This document shows, piece by piece, positions 60,099 to 64,000 of a DNA stretch of 64,000 nt. The notes below the pieces were generated by a model. The model saw nothing but the letters and a program-made list of their open reading frames with translations. It was not told the origin of the DNA and made no database searches. The stretch is from Elmis aenea (taxonomy: Eukaryota; Arthropoda; Insecta; Coleoptera; Elmidae): NCBI GenBank assembly GCA_947652605.1, contig OX393577.1, positions 19,409,466 through 19,473,465 of the forward strand, read 5' to 3'. Every line of letters starts with the position of its first letter. Within the stretch, counting starts at the first letter, position 1. A program made the position numbers and the translations under genes.

Positions 60099-60545
60099 CC
60101 CTTGTCAGATAACCTTCTCTGTTGCCTCTTGGTTTACTTTTTTTTTTTTAATTCTTGAGTTGTCCATTTAGTGTAGCTGTTCCTTCCATGCAGTTTTATC
60201 TTCTATTATTTTTTCGCTAATGTTGTATATGTCATGCTCTTTATGTAATTGGCTGTTACGTTTTTTTTTAATTTGATAGCTTATATCCCAAAATTGTTCT
60301 CAAAAATCTCATTTCAGTGCTTTGTATTCTGTTTTGTATTTTTTTGTTATAGTCCATGTTTTACTGCCATTCAGTGGTGTTGGAGTGGGCATGACATATT
60401 GTTTCCTTACCTAAAAATACCGTTTTTATTGTTTCTTTAGAAGATTTTGCTAAATTATTCGTGGAGAAGTTACGGTCTAGTTTATATAACCCCAGCTGCT
60501 GTTTTCCGAATCCGCTGCCAATACCTGGTCGTCCGCGTATAAAAT
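60099..60545 (-). pseudogene. non-LTR reverse transcriptase relic
   Basis: The minus strand begins with TACGCGGACGACCAG (YADDQ, 60526-60540). It continues in shifting frames: GLYKLDRNFSTNNLAKSSKE, TVFLGKETI, TWTITKKYKTE, LRTILGYKLSN, HKEHDIYNISEKIIEDKTAW and KEQLH-MDNSRI. These are the palm end, thumb and the C-terminal LRT--G / DKI----I-KEL / W--HL-RM--SRI series of I/RTE-type elements. Frameshifts separate every block. It abuts the unknown coding repeat at 60098. Same family as 56335-56532. Confidence 0.78.
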
Positions 60546-61235
60546 TGTAAAGAAAAATTAATTGAAAGATTTGCAAATGTAGACGTTTGAGAAGAATATA
60601 TTAAAAAATAAAATAATAAAACATGAATCTTTCCGACTCTTTCTACCCCATTCCACGAAATAAAAAACAACCCTCGTATGCTAAAAATTAAGTTAGTCCT
60701 TAAATGCATGGTATTGCCGATTGGCCACATATATTATTACATTATGTAAAAGCCATAAAAATAATTTTGGTACAATTCTACTTGTTGATGATTCTCAACT
60801 TTTCTTGTAATGCATAGGTTTAGAAACAATTCCATAAAGGGCGGTTGTTTTTGAAAATTGATCATCAAAACTTATGTTTTATTATAGCTTTAAACTTTAA
60901 AGATTTAGAATTTTTGTATTCCAATTAAAGAACATTCTAAGATAGACAAAAGTTTCTAACAGATCAAAGTTAAGTTTATCTAATAATAACGCACTATTGT
61001 ACCTCCGTACATAACAGTGGAATAAAAATTATGTTGCCAATTAGCAACACTATGCATTCATTACTAATTTGGTGTTGCATAATTTTCTTGTTATTTACAT
61101 GAAAGAACGTAGTTACATGTAATTACAATATAAAATGGAATTCATTACAAACTGTGAAAAATGTGGTGTGGTTCTATGTTATAATTAAATAACTTGCACC
61201 TAAAATAAATGTTGCCGTGTTGCAGAGTGCTGCTC
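60546..61235. other. no recognised features
   Basis: AT-rich; GTTGCCAATTAGCAAC near 61033 is a small palindrome probably related to the repeat at 61236. Confidence 0.35.
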
Positions 61236-61290
61236 TTCGGTAACATATTTTATTTATCGTTTTGCATAAATGTTACTCTTTGGCAACATA

Positions 61291-62201
61291 CGAGGTGTAA
61301 TCAAAATATACGGTGAATAATTTTATTACGAACAAAATAATAAGCTTATGTCAAATTTGAATTAATGTCCTTCAAAGTATTCTCCTTGACTAGCGATGCA
61401 CATCCCAACGTTGATTCCATGATTGGAAGCATTTCTGGAGGGATTCTTTCGAAAGGGCCTTCAGCTGCTCCGTTGTGGCCCTCTCAATGTCGGGAATGGT
61501 ATCAAAACGTTTTCCTTTTAGCACGATTTTAATTTTTGGGAAGAGCCAGAAGTCGCATGGTGCTAAATCCGGAGAGTAAGGCGGATGTGGACAGACAGGA
61601 ACCTTTTTTTCGCCCAAAAACTCGTGGATCAGAAGCGAGGTGTGGCATGGCGCGTTGTCGTGATGAAGGAGGAAGCCATTGGGCCCATTTTTCTGGTCTC
61701 TTTCTCCGTACATCGTTTCGCAAACATTGCAGCAAACCCTTGTAATATTCGGAGTTTACAGTTGTTCCTCTTGAAGCGAACCATTTTTGCCAATTTTTTG
61801 CACGTTTTAGTCTGTTTTTGAGGTCGAAGGACGTCCCAAGCGTTGCTCGTCTTCAACCGACTCACTAACGCTTTTAAATCTCTCATACCACTTGTAAACA
61901 GTCTTCAGAGTCACCACATTATCACCATACACTGATTTTAACATTTCATGAGCTTCTTTGGCACTTTTTTTTGCAAAACTTAATGTTAAGGCGTTGTTCG
62001 AAATCCATGATGCGCGACAGACACGGTAAACACGATCTCACTCTTTCAGCTCTGGAAGCCGACTGAAAAGTCACAACTTGTTCAAACTTGACACTGACTG
62101 TCTCAACGGATCAGACTATTGGACTTATTACTTCAAATGAATGTAGCGTCAGCAGTTGCTGCTATAAAAATTCATTCACCGTATTTTTTGATCACACCTC
62201 G
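61291..62201 (-). mobile_element. internally deleted mariner, 911 bp
   Basis: Ends CGAGGTGTAATCAAAATATA (61291) and, inverted, CGAGGTGTGATCAAAAAATA (62201), TA on both sides (61289-61290, 62202-62203). At 911 bp it is about 400 bp shorter than a complete mariner; the loss is inside the gene. Confidence 0.9.
61390..62008 (-). pseudogene. mariner transposase with central deletion
   Basis: Starts MDFEQRLNIKFCKKK at 62008. After a frameshift AKEAHEMLKSVYGDN, VYKWYERFK and LGRPSTSKTD are visible (HTH and linker). The frame then jumps to SRGTTVNSEYYKGLLQCLRND (family G-TVN--YY---L--LR). The rest (61390-61713) is open: HHDNAPCHTSLLIHEFLGEK and HPPYSPDLAPCDFWLFPKIK, ending near ASQGEYFEG. The second and third catalytic Asp are separated by 34 residues, the DD34D spacing that defines mariner. 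The block with the first catalytic Asp (TGDE) is deleted. It could only move with help from another copy. Confidence 0.9.
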
Positions 62202-62287
62202 TATTTTATTTTTTGCTTTTTACCAAGTTGCCCTTCAACAACACATTTTATTTATCGTTGTGCACAAATGTTGTACTTTGGCAACAA

Positions 62288-63339
62288 TTTTTGTTTTATA
62301 ATTAAAAAAACAGTTAAAAAATTGTGAATGGTTTGTTAAATTATTTTTTCCACATTCTCTCCAATAAAACATCCCTAAATAATTTTTTTAATCAAATTTT
62401 TTTAAATTAATATATTTAAGGTTTAAAATAGATAGGCATGCATTTTCGTTTTTTTTTTTAAATCGCCGCTAAAACCACGGAGTGCCTAAGTGTGGTTTCT
62501 GTTAGTTTTTATTGCTCACTACAATTCTTAACATCTGTGCCAGTATTACTGTCATTTGCTGTAATTTAATGATTTTTTAAAACGTGCAAAGTTCAATTTA
62601 CGTTCTAATAATAGAACACTCCATGATGCAACCTTGACCATAAAAGCTTGCACAACGTTCCAGGGCATGAAAACGCAATGTTTGAAAACCGAGGGCACAG
62701 GTTATTGAAGATCTGTTAAAAGTCTAACACACTCGGTGCATTCTCGCGCAGTTGGCGCTAATGTTCGCACCTGCTTATTAGATTTTGCAAAATAAAATAA
62801 TAGGAATGGAGACGAGCATGCTATTTAACCAGACGCACCTTGTGCTTTTTCTTCAAACAATAGCTGAAGACTTAAAAAAGCTAACGTGCTCTCGTGCTGG
62901 TCTGTTGGTTTCTATCTGGTTGATAATATTTCTCGTCCGGCGTACACAGGCGTCTCAGCATGCAGTTGATAACTATTAAACAAATACGTTGTGGGACTCG
63001 TTTCAAAATAAAAGCAGAAACTGAAAATAAATGGAATTATTTTCGTAATCATTCAGCTTACATGTCGAACCACGCGGAACAAAACAAGTAATTGCGAATG
63101 CAGGAATTCGTGTTCTAAAATTGTATCTTAGCAGCGAAGTTGCATGGAGTGATCGTAAAATAACATAATTGCACTTGGAATTAGACTGTGGTTATTGAAC
63201 CAAGCTACATACTACATAAAGCATATTATCCTTCAGTGGAACAACTAATGCTAAACCCACTTATGAAGGCTAAAATTTTAAATCTGTATTTACATGAAAT
63301 TTTTACACATAATTCAAACACATAATCTTAACATCTAAG
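62288..63339. other. no recognised features
   Basis: Balanced composition around 62640-63000. A 64-codon frame (62785-62979) holds a hydrophobic run (GLLVSIWLIIFLV), but there is no recognised family. Confidence 0.4.
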
Positions 63340-63371
63340 TATTATTATTATTATTATTAATATTATTATTT
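63340..63371. repeat. ATT trinucleotide microsatellite
   Basis: About ten ATT units with one interruption (AATATT). Confidence 0.85.
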
Positions 63372-63467
63372 AGATGTATATTAGAAGTTAATTACAACAC
63401 AAGAACACAACGTTATTATCTAAATCTGTGTTGGAACAAAAATTTTGCTGTTTGAGTCAGTGCCGTA

Positions 63468-64000
63468 ACGAGGTATGAAGCGCCTGTGGCAAGTATCTAA
63501 CTTACGCCCCCCTAACCCAAAAAGTACCAAATTTTTTTAATTTTTAAAGTAAAAAGTTAAATTACTAAATGCAATATGTTAAATACTTATTATTAACCCC
63601 ATCAAAAAGAGTTGCCAGTAAATCCAATTAGGTATATATTTGTATAAATAAATAATCTATTAAATACATTTTTATTCATATTCAATGAAAAATAAATTAA
63701 ATAAATACACGATATAGGTAGATATAATAGAACATAATACTTACATTAAAAATATCAATAAATCTGAAAAGTATTTTTTTTTAGATTTTTCATTTGCAAA
63801 CATCTACAATATTAGATATATATCTACTTAGATCATATAAACTACATAGATAACACCTTAGATCATATAAACTACATGGATAACACTACCACAATGCAAC
63901 TATGTTGTACACATATCCCAGACGTACAATTATACTGCATCTCCTTCTAACACATATGAAAGTATATTTCTATCTCGCTTTCCGGACCCACCGAGTAAAA
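63468..64000. mobile_element. left end of a hAT related to 25438, continues past window
   Basis: CAGTGCCGTAACGAGG, GCGCC and ACGCCCCCC follow the same order as CAGGGGCGTAGCGAGG, GGCGCC and GCGCCCCCC in the hAT at 25438. The right end is not in the window, so the extent is a guess. Confidence 0.4.
63828..63887. repeat. 30 bp tandem duplication
   Basis: Two adjacent 30 bp units headed TTAGATCATATAAACTACAT differ at two positions. Confidence 0.85.

Larger units (their letters stand above)
61236..62287. repeat. about 84 bp tandem repeat split by a mariner
   Basis: 61236-61288 and 62233-62287 are direct repeats (ATTTTATTTATCGTTTTGCA / ATTTTATTTATCGTTGTGCA, TTTGGCAACA). Subtracting the mariner and its TA leaves a period near 84 bp, so the mariner went in between or at the edge of two tandem units. 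Confidence 0.65.

Noticed and set aside
62785..62979. 64-codon frame with a hydrophobic segment
   Set aside because: No recognised family, no conserved neighbours, and a single 13-residue hydrophobic run is expected by chance in AT-rich DNA.

Overview
This window is AT-rich eukaryotic DNA, almost certainly from an insect. The evidence is the transposon fauna: DD34D mariners, Tc1-mariner-type CAGGGTG elements with DUF4817-like transposase remnants, hAT MITEs, RTE-like and Jockey-like retrotransposon pieces, and short arrays mixing TTAGG and TCAGG telomere-type pentamers. The order cannot be fixed from the sequence. No host protein gene, tRNA, rRNA, operon, CRISPR array or bacterial feature was recognised. 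The window reads as intergenic DNA or the inside of a very large intron, built from layers of mobile elements. The only open frame that looks young is a 443-codon 5'-truncated reverse transcriptase (7764-9095, minus strand).

Layout. 1-1345: a CAGGGTG foldback element, cut by the window edge, inserted in a mariner relic. 2176-5870: two hAT MITEs. 7370-9905: a foldback element split by a fresh RTE-like insertion. 10410-17940: further foldback, hAT and MITE copies. 18200-18850: a decayed reverse transcriptase. 19860-22606: two foldback elements, one a near-perfect 1.08 kb palindrome, with an ATCGAT-rich element between them. 23330-24338: minisatellites, a hairpin and a telomere-like pentamer array. 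25221-28882: a four-level nest of transposons, each level marked by its own target duplication. 31546-33877: a CCAAT-rich MITE and a long tandem duplication. 35401-38775: a hAT shell holding two foldback elements, one of which holds a third at its exact centre. 39219-45239: two copies of a hAT with its C-terminal dimerisation domain, each hit at the same nucleotide by a different MITE, plus two mariners. 46040-52760: CAGGGTG relics, hairpins, tandem repeats and retrotransposon tails. 53170-53480: a GC-richer unique block. 54367-60545: a half foldback, a foldback with a hAT at its internal motif, and reverse transcriptase relics. 61291-62201: an internally deleted mariner. 63468-64000: the start of another hAT.

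Two classes dominate. The first is TA-flanked foldback elements ending in CAGGGTG. They are sequence-diverse but often about 1.1 kb long, with an internal boundary about 300 bp from each end. Two of them carry remnants of a DUF4817/HTH IS630-Tc1-mariner transposase, which is the best candidate for their mobilising enzyme. The second is hAT-type elements with 8 bp duplications, each family carrying its own short palindromic subterminal repeat (GATTTAAATC, GAGTCGG, CCCGGGA, AACCGGTT, ATAACGTTAT, GGGCCGC, ATCGAT).

All calls come from reading the sequence by eye. Element boundaries backed by target duplications are firm to the base; the others are approximate.
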